From Modestobacter sp. DSM 44400 (GTDB taxonomy: Bacteria; Actinomycetota; Actinomycetes; Mycobacteriales; Geodermatophilaceae), in assembly GCF_900107175.1 (NCBI RefSeq), contig NZ_FNOZ01000020.1:20796-84795 (forward strand): 64,000 nt of DNA, given 5' to 3'. The position numbers and the translations under genes are program-made. Positions 37,669 to 45,955 of this stretch are shown piece by piece. Within the stretch, counting starts at the first letter, position 1; each line of letters opens with the position of its first letter. Below the pieces are notes generated by a model. It did no database searches. It was not told the origin of the DNA and saw only the letters and a list, made by a program, of their open reading frames with translations.

Positions 37669-40137
37669 GTGACCGAGACCCCCAGCCGCGACCGCGTCGA
37701 GCCGGTCGACCTCCAGCAGGAGATGCAGCGCAGCTACATCGACTACGCGATGTCGGTGATCGTGGGCCGCGCGCTGCCCGAGGTGCGCGACGGCCTGAAG
37801 CCGGTGCACCGCCGCGTGCTGTACGCGATGTTCGACCAGGGCTTCCGCCCCGACCGTGCGACGGTGAAGTGCGCCCGCGTCGTCGGCGAGGTGATGGGCA
37901 ATTACCACCCGCACGGTGACTCGTCGATCTACGACGCCCTGGTGCGGCTGGCCCAGCCCTGGTCGATGCGCTACCCGTTGATCGACGGCCAGGGTAACTT
38001 CGGGTCACCGGGCAATGACCCTGCGGCAGCGATGAGATATACTGAGGCTCGCCTGACTCCGCTGGCCATGGAGATGCTGGCCGACATCGACGAGGACACC
38101 GTCGACTTCCAGCCGAACTACGACGGTAAGAACCAGGAACCGCTGGTCCTGCCGGGCCGCATTCCGAACCTGCTGGTCAATGGCTCGGCCGGCATCGCCG
38201 TCGGCATGGCGACCAACATGCCGCCGCACAACCTGCGCGAGGTGGCGGCCGCCGTCTTCTGGCTGCTCGAGCACCCCGAGGCCGAGGCCGAGGAGGCCCT
38301 CACCGCGTGCATGGATCGGATCAAGGGCCCGGACTTCCCGACCCACGGCCTGATCGTCGGCCGGGATGGCATCGAGGATGCCTACCGGACCGGCCGCGGG
38401 TCGGTGCGGATGCGCGCGGTGGTCACCGTCGAGGAGGACGCCCGCGGCCGGGTCCAGCTCGTGGTCACCGAGCTGCCCTACCAGGTCAACCCGGACAACC
38501 TTGCCGAGGCGATCGCCGACGGCGTCCGCGACGGCCGGCTGCAGGGCATCTCCGAGATCGCCGACGAGTCCAGCGACCGGGTGGGCCGCCGGCTGGTCAT
38601 CACCCTGCGCCGCGACGCCGTCGCGAAAGTGGTGTTGAACAACCTCTACAAGCACACCCAGCTGCAGACCACCTTCGGCTGCAACATGCTCTCCATCGTC
38701 GACGGCGTGCCGCGCACGCTGCGGCTGGACGAGCTCGTGCGGCACTGGGTAGCCCACCAGGTCGAGGTCATCGTCCGGCGCACCCGCTACCGGCTGCGCA
38801 AGGCCGAGGAGCGCGCGCACATCCTGCGCGGCTACGGCAAGGCCCTCGACCAGCTCGACGCCGTCATCGCGCTCATCCGGCGCAGCGAGTCCGCCGACGC
38901 CGCCCGCAGCGGGCTGATGGAGCTGCTGGACGTCGACGAGATCCAGGCGATCGCCATCCTGGACCTCCAGCTGCGCCGGCTGGCCGCCCTGGAGCGGCAG
39001 CGGATCCTGGACGAGCTGGCCGAGATCGAGGCCCGAATCGCCGAGTTGCAGGCGATCCTGGACTCCCCGGAGCGGCAGCGGCAGATCATCCACGACGAGC
39101 TGGCCGAGATCGTCGAGAAGTACGGCGACGACCGGCGCACCCAGTTCGTGGCCCACGACGGTGACGTGTCCATGGAGGACCTCATCGCCGAGGAGGAGGT
39201 GGTCGTCACGATCACCCGCACCGGCTACGCCAAGCGCACCAAGAGCGACCTTTACCGCAGCCAGCGCCGCGGCGGGAAGGGCGTTCTGGGCGCCGCGCTC
39301 AAGCAGGACGACCTGGTACAGCAGTTCTTCGTGGGCTCCACCCACGACTGGATCCTCTTCTTCACGAACAAGGGCCGGGTCTACCGGGCCAAGGCCTACG
39401 AGCTGCCTGAGGCGGCGCGCACCGCCCGCGGGGCGCACGTGGCGAACATCCTGGCCTTCCAGCCCGACGAGAAGATCGCCCAGGTCATCCAGATCAAGGA
39501 CTACACGGTGACGCCGTACCTCGTGCTGGCCACCGCCAAGGGGCAGGCCAAGAAGACCCGGCTGACCGACTTCGACTCCCCCCGCACCGGCGGCGTCATC
39601 GCGATGAACCTCCGCGAGGGCGACGAGCTGGTCGGCGCGGCGCTGATCAGCCCCGATCAGAACCTGCTGCTGGTGACCCGCAAGGCGATGTCAATCTGCT
39701 TTAAGGCCGACGACGAGCAGCTGCGGCCGATGGGCCGCGCGACCGAGGGCGTGCGCGGCATCTCGCTGGCCGACGACGACACCCTGCTGTCGATGATCGT
39801 CGTCACCGAGGGCGTCGACGTCCTGGTCGCCACCGAGGGCGGCTACGCCAAGCGCACCGGCATCGAGCACTACCCGGAGCAGAACCGCGGCGGCAAGGGA
39901 GTGCTGACCGCCGACCCCAAGGCCCGCAAGGGCGTGCTGGTCGGTGCGCTTGCGGTGGTGCTCGGCGACGAGCTGTACGCGATCACCTCCGGTGGTGGCG
40001 TGATCCGGACGCCGGTGAACGGCGTCCGGCACACCCGGGACCGCGCCACCATGGGCGTCAAGCTCATGAACTTGCCGGAAGACGTCTCGATCGTGGCGAT
40101 CGCGCGTACGACGGACAACGACGAGCCCGACGCCTAG
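37669..40137 (+). CDS. gyrA: DNA gyrase subunit A
   Basis: 822 residues. Breakage-reunion subunit: the catalytic tyrosine is Tyr124 in [12 protein letters not shown], and the quinolone-resistance region reads [15 protein letters not shown] with serines at both usual positions of the GDSSIYD motif. The C-terminal wrapping domain has the GyrA box QRRGGKG and later degenerate repeats. GTG 37669 has GTGGAGAA eight bases upstream; the in-frame ATG at 37591 lies inside a hairpin and gives a non-family N-terminus. Confidence 0.97.
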   Translation: MTETPSRDRVEPVDLQQEMQRSYIDYAMSVIVGRALPEVRDGLKPVHRRVLYAMFDQGFRPDRATVKCARVVGEVMGNYHPHGDSSIYDALVRLAQPWSMRYPLIDGQGNFGSPGNDPAAAMRYTEARLTPLAMEMLADIDEDTVDFQPNYDGKNQEPLVLPGRIPNLLVNGSAGIAVGMATNMPPHNLREVAAAVFWLLEHPEAEAEEALTACMDRIKGPDFPTHGLIVGRDGIEDAYRTGRGSVRMRAVVTVEEDARGRVQLVVTELPYQVNPDNLAEAIADGVRDGRLQGISEIADESSDRVGRRLVITLRRDAVAKVVLNNLYKHTQLQTTFGCNMLSIVDGVPRTLRLDELVRHWVAHQVEVIVRRTRYRLRKAEERAHILRGYGKALDQLDAVIALIRRSESADAARSGLMELLDVDEIQAIAILDLQLRRLAALERQRILDELAEIEARIAELQAILDSPERQRQIIHDELAEIVEKYGDDRRTQFVAHDGDVSMEDLIAEEEVVVTITRTGYAKRTKSDLYRSQRRGGKGVLGAALKQDDLVQQFFVGSTHDWILFFTNKGRVYRAKAYELPEAARTARGAHVANILAFQPDEKIAQVIQIKDYTVTPYLVLATAKGQAKKTRLTDFDSPRTGGVIAMNLREGDELVGAALISPDQNLLLVTRKAMSICFKADDEQLRPMGRATEGVRGISLADDDTLLSMIVVTEGVDVLVATEGGYAKRTGIEHYPEQNRGGKGVLTADPKARKGVLVGALAVVLGDELYAITSGGGVIRTPVNGVRHTRDRATMGVKLMNLPEDVSIVAIARTTDNDEPDA

Positions 40138-40161
40138 GGTGGGGCGGATGCCAGACCGGCT

Positions 40162-40183
40162 GCCGGGGCGACCTCGCCCCGGC
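40162..40183 (+). terminator. Stem-loop after gyrA
   Basis: Perfect 9-bp stem GCCGGGGCG / CGCCCCGGC with an ACCT loop, 25 bp past the gyrA stop. Confidence 0.7.
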
Positions 40184-40284
40184 GCCGGGCTGCGCGAGGA
40201 CCACGGCAGTGACCGGTGCGGCGTCGCCTGGACGGCGTGGGCGGCAACGAAGCGGCGCGGGCCGCTGGGGGACAGGAGACAGGC

Positions 40285-41238
40285 ATGAGCGACCGGACGC
40301 GAGGTTCGGTGCGCACCGGCTCCCGCGAGGGTGACGGAGCGGCCGGCGGTCTACCGGAGGCTGCCATCCCCGGCGACGGTGACGGCGGTGCGACCACGGC
40401 CGGCCCGGCTGCGAAGACGCCGAAGGCTGCTCCCGCCGCAGAAGCGGCGCGCGGAGCCGCCCCGCAGCCCTCGGTCGACGGCACGCAGGTCATCACCCCC
40501 GACAGTCCCCCGTCCGGAGTCTTCGCCGGCGCCGCGCCCGCACCGTCGTCTCCTCCGGCGGCCGACGGGAACGCCTCGGCCCGCACCGTCGCGCCGTCGA
40601 GTCCACTGGTCCCGCCGCCGGGTGCGCCGGCGGGCCGGGCTTCCGGCTCCGCCGCCGGTGCCGGCTGGTCGCCGGGTGCGCGCGGGCAGGCTCCGGTCCC
40701 TCCGGCCGCCCCGGTCGGCCCCGAGGGCACCCAGGCGGTCCCGCTGCCCGCGGCCGGGAGTCGGCCAGCGGGTGCGTCCGGTCGTCCGCCGGGAAGCGGG
40801 GCGGGAAGCCCGTCGACGCCGACCGCCACCACTCCCAAGGAGCACGGTCGTGGGCGTGGGGTCAGCCGTGGCCCGCGCCGGGCCCGGCTGCAGCTGCGGC
40901 ACATCGACACGTGGTCGGCGCTGAAGATCTCCCTGGTGGTCTCCATCGCGCTGTTCTTCGTGTGGATGGTGGCCGTCGGCCTGCTGTTCGGCGTGCTGAA
41001 CGGCCTGGGGGTCTTCCAGACCCTCAACGACCTGTTCGGCCAGCTGGGCAGCGTCTCCGGCGGCGACGGCGGCAACAGCGAGGTCATCACCGCGGGCGTG
41101 GTCTTCGGCGGGGCAGCCGTCCTCGGCGCCATCAACGTCGTGCTGCTGACCGCGCTGTGCACGGTCGGGGCGGTCGTATACAACCTGTGCTCGGACCTCG
41201 TCGGTGGCCTGGAGGTCACCCTCGCGGAACGCGAGTGA
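40285..41238 (+). CDS. DUF3566 transmembrane protein
   Basis: 317 residues. The first 210 are Pro/Ala/Gly-rich and disordered. The conserved DUF3566 module (about 215-315) starts RARLQLRHIDTWSALKISLVVSIALFF, with two membrane helices. It is the usual gene after gyrA in actinobacteria (mycobacterial Rv0007 position), of unknown role, probably in the membrane with the Pro-rich part in the cytoplasm. ATG 40285 follows ACAGGAGACAG. Confidence 0.9.
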   Translation: MSDRTRGSVRTGSREGDGAAGGLPEAAIPGDGDGGATTAGPAAKTPKAAPAAEAARGAAPQPSVDGTQVITPDSPPSGVFAGAAPAPSSPPAADGNASARTVAPSSPLVPPPGAPAGRASGSAAGAGWSPGARGQAPVPPAAPVGPEGTQAVPLPAAGSRPAGASGRPPGSGAGSPSTPTATTPKEHGRGRGVSRGPRRARLQLRHIDTWSALKISLVVSIALFFVWMVAVGLLFGVLNGLGVFQTLNDLFGQLGSVSGGDGGNSEVITAGVVFGGAAVLGAINVVLLTALCTVGAVVYNLCSDLVGGLEVTLAERE

Positions 41239-41246
41239 CGAAGTAG

Positions 41247-41302
41247 AAGGGCCCGCTGCCCCATACCGCTCGCGGGCTCGCGGCGGGCCCCTGCAGGAAG
41301 GC
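41247..41302. repeat. Constant-loop intergenic stem-loop, long form, copy 3
   Basis: Core TCGCGGGCTC (41270-41279), inner arms CCGC/GCGG, 9 bp after the DUF3566 stop. Confidence 0.7.
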
Positions 41303-41339
41303 CGTCGATCCGGGCAAGGTAAGCTCCCTCTCGGTCCAC

Positions 41340-41413
41340 GGGCCTGTAGCTCAGCTGGTTAGAGCGCATCCCTGATAAGGATGAGGCCGGAGGTTCAAGT
41401 CCTCCCAGGCCCA
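41340..41413 (+). tRNA. ileT: tRNA-Ile (GAT)
   Basis: Cloverleaf: acceptor GGGCCTG/CAGGCCC, anticodon loop CTGATAA (GAT), T arm GGAGG TTCAAGT CCTCC, discriminator A. CCA is not encoded. The tRNA-Ile/tRNA-Ala pair after gyrA is conserved in actinobacteria. Confidence 0.97.
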
Positions 41414-41502
41414 CCCGTGCACCGGTGACCGGATTCCGGCGCCGCGACGGACACCGGTTCCCGCGGCCGCGGGGCCGACACCTCATCTGGAGGTCACCCC
41501 GC

Positions 41503-41643
41503 GTGCTGAAGAAGCTGGCGGTCGCAGCCCTGGCTGCCGGCGCCCTGGCGGCCGTCCGCAAGCGCAGCGCCGGCAAGGGCGAGGCCGACCTGTGGGCCGA
41601 GGCCACGAGTGGCCCGGGATCGGTCAGCACCCCTCGTTCGTGA
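41503..41643 (+). CDS. DLW-39 family small protein
   Basis: 46 residues from GTG: a hydrophobic LKKLAVAALAAGALAAV segment, a basic stretch, then the family motif DLWAEAT. GGAGG lies at 41489-41493. DLW-39 proteins are tiny actinobacterial proteins found beside the origin-proximal tRNA-Ile/tRNA-Ala genes; their function is unknown. The hydrophobic start suggests membrane attachment. Confidence 0.85.
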   Translation: MLKKLAVAALAAGALAAVRKRSAGKGEADLWAEATSGPGSVSTPRS

Positions 41644-41677
41644 CTCCGGTGGTGGGCACCCGCCCCACCGCCTTCCC

Positions 41678-41750
41678 GGGGACGTAGCTCAATTGGCAGA
41701 GCACCGCCTTTGCAAGGCGGGGGTTAGGGGTTCGATTCCCCTCGTCTCCA
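41678..41750 (+). tRNA. alaT: tRNA-Ala (TGC), attachment site of the island
   Basis: Acceptor GGGGACG/CGTCTCC, anticodon loop TTTGCAA (TGC), T arm GGGG TTCGATT CCCC, discriminator A. Its 3' half (41700-41752) is repeated perfectly at 45300-45352. Confidence 0.97.
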
Positions 41751-41752
41751 CC
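41700..41752. repeat. att direct repeat, tRNA-side copy
   Basis: 53 bp identical to 45300-45352, within the functional tRNA-Ala. Confidence 0.9.
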
Positions 41753-41823
41753 CTATCGACAGGCCGTCTGACCTGCGCGTTTGCCTCTCGATCTTGTCTG
41801 TCGTCGGCCGGCTGAGCGGGCTC

Positions 41824-41853
41824 AGTCCGCAAAAAGTCCGCAGCTGGTCCGCA
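41824..41853. promoter_or_regulatory. Candidate integrase arm sites, left end
   Basis: Three direct repeats, AGTCCGCA at 41824 and 41835 and GGTCCGCA at 41846, spaced 11 bp, inside the 3' end of the integrase gene. Confidence 0.55.
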
Positions 41854-42916
41854 CGTCGTGGCACGCAGGCGGTCCAGGCGCTCGGCGACGTCATCCAGAT
41901 CGTCGTCGAAGAGGTCCGCGTACCGGTCGAGGGTCATGGCCGCCGAGGCGTGGCCGAGCATCCGCTGGACGGCCTTGACGTTGGCACCGGCGCTCACCGC
42001 CAGCGACGCCGCGGTGTGCCGCAGCTCGTGCGGCGTCAGGCCGGCCAGGCCGGCTGCGCGGGCGGCGTCGTCGAACCAGGCGTACCTGGCGTTCCGGTTC
42101 CGGAGGACTGCGCCCTGCGGGGACGGGAAGGCCAGCTCGTCACCGGGCCGGTTCACCACCGACCGCGCCAGTTCGTCGACCAGGAAGCGCGGTAGGGGCA
42201 CCGAGCGGCGGCCGTGCGTCTTCGGCGTTCCCCAGACGACGGTGGACCCGTTGATCTCGGTGACTGCCTCCTCGACGGTCAGCCGACGGCGGAGCAGGTC
42301 GAAGTTCCGCACCCGGAGAGCTGCGAGTTCCGACCAGCGCAGACCGCAGTAGCTGAGGACGAGGACGGTCACCCGCCCGGGCCCAGCAGCGTCGGCGAGG
42401 GCCTCGACCTGCGCGGAGCTGAGGTACCGCCGGCGTTTCGTCCCCAGCGGAGGCAGGTTCATCCCGAGCGCGGGGTTGGCCATGAGGCGGCGGTCCCGTA
42501 CGGCTGCACCGAGGATCCCCGACAGGACGCCCTGGGCCTTGCGCACCGAGGCTCCTGACAGCCCCCTGTCGGAGAGCTCGGCCAGCCAGGCCTGGATGTC
42601 GCTCGGGGTGACACGTACCAGCGGGACGTCACCCCACCGCGGTTGGACGTGGGTCCGCAGCACGTCCGCCTAGCGAGCCCGCGACGTCGGCTTGAGGTTG
42701 ATCTTGCCGGCCAGCCACACGGGGGCGAGTTCACCGACGGTCGCCTTGGCGCGTCGTGGGTCGACGTAGGTGCCGGTGCCCACGGCGGTCGTCACGGAGT
42801 CCAACCAGCGTTGCGCGTCGACCTTCCGGTCGAAGTGCCGAGCGTGCTCCCGGCCGGCGGGGTCGCGGTAGCGAGCGCGCCAGCGCCCGTCGGCCCCGTC
42901 TTGCGATGCTTGCCAT

Positions 42917-43263
42917 GGCGTCCCCTGAAGAGCGACGGCGGAGGCTGACAGGGTGCACCAAACCCCTGACACCCGCCCAGGCGCTTCCGGCCGGCTTATG
43001 GGTGACGTGCTGGTGAATCTCCAGTTCCTCTCCAGTACCCGCGGGGCGCCGCCCGACCACAGTCATCGGCCGCTCCGTAGCCGCCGATCCGTGAGGTGGT
43101 CGGCCGGGGGAAGGGTGGACCGAAGGCCCATCCGCAGGGCGCGTCAGCGCCCTTCCGGCGGCCGGCCAGCCCAGAACAATCACGGCGGGGGAGCAGCCGA
43201 GGCATGCAGCCCTGAAGGCGGCTTTTGAGACATGCGAGAACCGGACGGCGATACCTTCTCGCA
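42917..43263. other. Gap upstream of the broken integrase
   Basis: 347 bp. No excisionase-like helix-turn-helix gene or RNA could be recognised. Open frames here are short and nonfamily. It ends with the -10 element (TACCTT, 43252-43257) of the next gene. Confidence 0.4.
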
Positions 43264-43596
43264 GTGATCTCCGGCCAGCCGCCCGTTGTTCAGCCGTGGA
43301 TGACGACCGCGGTCGCGGCAGCTTTACGCGACATGGGCTGCCCTCCCGACATTGCGCAGCAACTGTCCAGAAAGTTGCGTGTCGAGCGCCCACGAGGCGG
43401 CACGGAGTGGTTCCTCATGTTGGCCAACCACGGAACGGGCTATCCGGCGCGCTGCGATGAGGTCGCGTACGCCGCCGAGCATCTGGCCAGGAACGTGGCC
43501 GCCGACAACGCCGAAGCCGCCGACCGCACCGCTCGCGGCGAGCCGAGGGCGACGCCGTACTGGCCCCTTCCCGATCGCACATCGGGTCGACAGTAG
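43264..43596 (+). CDS. Hypothetical island protein
   Basis: About 110 residues, not recognised. It contains WMTTAVAAALRDMGCPPDIAQQLSRKLRV and later EWFLMLANHGTGYPARCDEVAYAAEHLA, suggesting a small helical, cytoplasmic protein. GTG 43264 was chosen because TACCTT (43252-43257) ends six bases before it, a leaderless arrangement; a TTG at 43225 is also in frame. It lies between the integrase remnant and the CPCC gene on the opposite strand. Confidence 0.55.
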   Translation: MISGQPPVVQPWMTTAVAAALRDMGCPPDIAQQLSRKLRVERPRGGTEWFLMLANHGTGYPARCDEVAYAAEHLARNVAADNAEAADRTARGEPRATPYWPLPDRTSGRQ

Positions 43597-43672
43597 GTCG
43601 GCACTCGTCGCCGTGGAGGGCCGCTCAGAGCGACGGCCGTGGGCCGCCCAGGGGGAAATTGTCGTGCGCCAG

Positions 43673-44116
43673 CTACCTGGTCGGCCTCTCCTGGGGGGTG
43701 GGCGACCTGACCCGGTGGAGGGACGCGCGGTCACAGGCGCCGAGTGCGGCGTAGTTGGCCCGCGCCTGTGTCAACGAAAGAGACCCGTTGGGACCGGGGC
43801 GAACCAGGTCGGCATCGTGGTCGTCCTGGCCCTCGTCCTCTCGGAAGCACACCGGGCACAGCTCGTACTGGCCCCGGGTCGGCAGCGTCAGTGAGGCGCA
43901 ACATGGGCACGCGAACGGGCCGCCTTCCGGGTCGCGCTGCACGTTGACCAGCGTCGCGACGGCCGCTCGCTTTGCTTCAAGCTCGGCCTCATCCACGTGG
44001 AGCACAAGAACGGCCCGGCGACCGGCTCCCAGCAAGGCGAAGCACCTGCGCAGTCGCTCCGCCAGGGTCACAGGCGTGAACGGTAGTTCCGGAGCCGGAG
44101 CTGGTCGTACTTGCAA
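43673..44116 (-). CDS. CPCC family cysteine-rich protein
   Basis: 147 residues. The C-terminal half has the family signature FACPCCASLTLPTRGQYELCPVCFREDEGQDD, two CxxC/CPCC-type pairs likely to bind zinc, followed by NGSLSLTQARANYAALGAC as in other CPCC proteins. The N-terminal 65 residues are nonconserved. Family function is unknown, and such genes are often found in mobile or toxin-rich loci. It is on the opposite strand from its island neighbours. The start is uncertain. Confidence 0.75.
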   Translation of the reverse strand: MQVRPAPAPELPFTPVTLAERLRRCFALLGAGRRAVLVLHVDEAELEAKRAAVATLVNVQRDPEGGPFACPCCASLTLPTRGQYELCPVCFREDEGQDDHDADLVRPGPNGSLSLTQARANYAALGACDRASLHRVRSPTPQERPTR

Positions 44117-44313
44117 GCCTCGGCTCGCCCTAAAGGGCCGTTTTGGGCAACACGTCCCGACTGTGGACGCCCGTCACTCGGTGCCGGACTCCGTCGCACA
44201 GCTGTGCCGCGGCCTGAGGTGTGCGCTCTTCCGATGGCCCTGCCGGCGACGACGAACGCAGCCGGACGACCGGCCCGGCGAGGCGGTCCGTCGCTCTATC
44301 GGATCGGTAGCAT

Positions 44314-44477
44314 GCTTGCCGCTTGCCGCTTGCCGCTTGCCGCTTGCCGCTTGCCGCGTGCCGCGTGCCGCGTGCCGCTTGCCGCGTGCCGCTTGCCGCG
44401 TGCCGCTTGCCGCTTGCCGCTTGCTTTTGGCGCTTGCCGCTTGCTTTTGGCGCTTGCTTTTGGCGCTTGCTTTTGGG
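44314..44477. repeat. Heptanucleotide minisatellite
   Basis: Fifteen tandem 7-bp units, GCTTGCC or GCGTGCC, from 44314 to 44418. They pass into 13-bp units GCTTGCTTTTGGC (44419, 44439, 44452) and a final variant at 44465. Confidence 0.95.
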
Positions 44478-44554
44478 GGTTTCACTCCGGGCTTGTGGAC
44501 AAGGCTACGGGCAGTTGAGCGGGTGCGAGCGGCGTCAACCGGCAGGTTTGCCGG

Positions 44555-44560
44555 TAGCCT
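44555..44560 (+). promoter_or_regulatory. -10 element of vapBC
   Basis: TAGCCT, six bases before ATG 44567; probably leaderless. Confidence 0.45.
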
Positions 44561-44566
44561 GTGATC

Positions 44567-44746
44567 ATGACGGCTAGCGCTGCAGGGGGTGAGCCCCTGG
44601 CCGGATGGGACCCGCGTCGCCGCGCTGCACTCGAGGCCGTTTGGGAGCAGTTCCAGCAGGCTGCTGGCGATGTGAGCCTGAGCGACGAGATGATCGCCGA
44701 TCGTCGCCGCGAGGCTGCCGCTGAGGACCCCTCGGCTCGCGGGTGA
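44567..44746 (+). CDS. VapB-like antitoxin
   Basis: 59 residues, placed immediately before a PIN-domain toxin with a GTGA overlap, the standard antitoxin-toxin arrangement. The sequence is helical (PRRRAALEAVWEQFQQAAGDVSLSDEMI), with a Arg-rich RRREAA segment near the end; a clear DNA-binding fold is not obvious. It should neutralise the toxin and autoregulate. A TAGCCT -10 element sits six bases before the ATG. Confidence 0.8.
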   Translation: MTASAAGGEPLAGWDPRRRAALEAVWEQFQQAAGDVSLSDEMIADRRREAAAEDPSARG

Positions 44747-45126
44747 TCGTTCTCGACGCCTCAGCGCTGCTAGCCCTTCTTCACCGCGAGGCCGGCTGGG
44801 ACGTCGTCGCGCGGGCCGCCGCTGCTGACAGCGCCACGGTCAGCGCGGTCAACTACGCCGAGGTGGTTCAGAAGACCGCTCAGCACGGCCTGGCCGCCGA
44901 GGACGTCGACGCCGCCCTGGAGGCGGTCGGGATCACCGTCAGCCCGTTCGGCCGGTTGGACGCGCGTCTCGCCGCCTCGTTCTATCGGCACCGTTCTGGG
45001 CTCAGCCTCGGCGACCGGGTCTGCCTGGCGCTGGCCCGAAGCCTGTCGAGCCCTGCCTTCACCGCGGATCGCGTCTGGCAGCGCTGGGCCGAGGACCTGG
45101 ACGTCGACGTCCGCGTGATCCGCTGA
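44743..45126 (+). CDS. VapC toxin, PIN-domain ribonuclease
   Basis: 127 residues. The PIN fold has the first acidic residue in VLDASALLALL (Asp4), Glu in NYAEVVQK, and DARLAASFYRHRSGLSLGDRVCLALA with the later conserved Asp, then FTADRVW. It cleaves RNA when free of antitoxin. GTG 44743 overlaps the antitoxin stop. In this island it could act as a stabilising addiction module. Confidence 0.9.
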   Translation: MIVLDASALLALLHREAGWDVVARAAAADSATVSAVNYAEVVQKTAQHGLAAEDVDAALEAVGITVSPFGRLDARLAASFYRHRSGLSLGDRVCLALARSLSSPAFTADRVWQRWAEDLDVDVRVIR

Positions 45127-45169
45127 GGCACCCCAATCGTCCGGAGTTCTGGACAGTTGTAGTCCACCA

Positions 45170-45188
45170 AGTCCGCAGATAGTCCGCA
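45170..45188. promoter_or_regulatory. Candidate integrase arm sites, right end
   Basis: AGTCCGCA at 45170 and 45181, again 11 bp apart, matching the left-end repeats. Confidence 0.55.
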
Positions 45189-45299
45189 AAACGCCCAGAA
45201 ACGCCCGTTGTCGATCATCGCCGATCAACGGATGCTCCGGGCGAAAGCGCAGGTCAAACCACCTTATAGGCCGGGTAGAGCCAGTTGCTCAGGCGCCTT

Positions 45300-45352
45300 A
45301 GCACCGCCTTTGCAAGGCGGGGGTTAGGGGTTCGATTCCCCTCGTCTCCACC
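45300..45352. repeat. att direct repeat, distal copy
   Basis: 53 bp identical to the tRNA-Ala 3' half. It lacks a 5' half, so it is not a tRNA gene. Confidence 0.9.
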
Positions 45353-45418
45353 GCTGGTCCGTACCGCCGGCCGCCCCTGTCCGGACGTCCCACCCCGTCC
45401 AGTGGGAGAGTGGTGCCC

Positions 45419-45955
45419 GTGACTGAACAGACTCCTGCCGCACGGCGTGCGGTGCTGCACACCAACCACGGCGACATCACCGTCGACCTGTTTTCCGACC
45501 ACGCGCCCAAGACGGTGGCGAACTTCGCCGACCTGGCCGAGGGCACCAAGGAGTGGACGCACCCGAAGACGCGGGCGAAGACCACCGACAAGCTCTACGA
45601 CGGCACGGTCTTCCACCGCGTCATCGGCGGCTTCATGATCCAGGGCGGCGACCCGCTCGGGCAGGGCACCGGTGGCCCCGGCTACCAGTTCGGCGACGAG
45701 TTCCACCCCGACCTGGCCTTCGACCGCCCCTACCTGCTGGCCATGGCCAACGCCGGACCGGGCACCAACGGCTCGCAGTTCTTCATCACGGTCGGCAAGA
45801 CCCCGCACCTGAACCGCAAGCACACGATCTTCGGCGAGGTGGCCGACGACGCCAGCCGCCAGGTCGTCGACGCGATCGGGAAGGTGCCGACGGCGCGCGG
45901 CGACCGCCCGAAGGACGACGTCGTCATCGAGTCGGTCGAGGTGCAGCGCAGCTGA
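45419..45955 (+). CDS. ppiA: Peptidyl-prolyl cis-trans isomerase (cyclophilin)
   Basis: 178 residues. Cyclophilin fold: [25 protein letters not shown], then [19 protein letters not shown] and the HTIFGEV motif. The active-site Arg in FHRVI and the QFFIT segment are intact. Cytoplasmic folding catalyst (mycobacterial Rv0009 position). GTG 45419 was chosen because GGGAGAG sits eight bases upstream; GTG 45410 directly abuts it. The stop overlaps the next gene's CTG start. Confidence 0.94.
   Translation: MTEQTPAARRAVLHTNHGDITVDLFSDHAPKTVANFADLAEGTKEWTHPKTRAKTTDKLYDGTVFHRVIGGFMIQGGDPLGQGTGGPGYQFGDEFHPDLAFDRPYLLAMANAGPGTNGSQFFITVGKTPHLNRKHTIFGEVADDASRQVVDAIGKVPTARGDRPKDDVVIESVEVQRS

Larger units (their letters stand above)
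41689..42916 (-). pseudogene. Tyrosine site-specific integrase, broken by a stop and a frameshift
   Basis: Coding remains span an intact-length actinobacterial tyrosine integrase. The N-terminal piece (DGRWRARYRDPAGREHARHF) and catalytic piece are in one frame but separated by an amber TAG (42672-42670) where the family has Tyr (TSRAR-stop, then VLRTHVQPRWG). The natural start MASIARR (ATG 42916) is in another frame; removing one G from the four-G run (minus strand, 42897-42894) joins it to the body. Catalytic Arg (GLRWSE), HELRH and the Tyr in TLDRYADL are present. The C-terminus reads into tRNA-Ala. It probably no longer works. Confidence 0.85.
44117..44566. other. Island gap with minisatellite and vapBC promoter
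   Basis: 450 bp. It holds the heptamer repeat array (44314-44477) and TAGCCT (44555-44560) for vapB. Nothing else could be supported; frames reading through the array merely translate the repeat. Confidence 0.5.
41700..45352. mobile_element. 3.6-kb integrative element in tRNA-Ala
   Basis: A 53-bp direct repeat (41700-41752 and 45300-45352, exactly 3,600 bp apart) reproduces the 3' half of tRNA-Ala, the standard footprint of integrase-mediated insertion. The integrase pseudogene abuts the intact tRNA. Cargo: a hypothetical gene, a CPCC protein, VapBC and a minisatellite. No plasmid or phage replication or packaging gene is seen. Confidence 0.9.

Noticed and set aside
43985..43998. A sixth parS site (ATCCACGTGGAG)
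   Set aside because: It departs from the palindrome at several positions and is inside the CPCC gene on the island; probably chance.
44314..44477. A CRISPR array
   Set aside because: Units are 7 and 13 bp with no spacers and no cas genes nearby.
45300..45352. A second tRNA-Ala
   Set aside because: Only the 3' half is present; there is no acceptor 5' strand or D arm. It is the distal att repeat.
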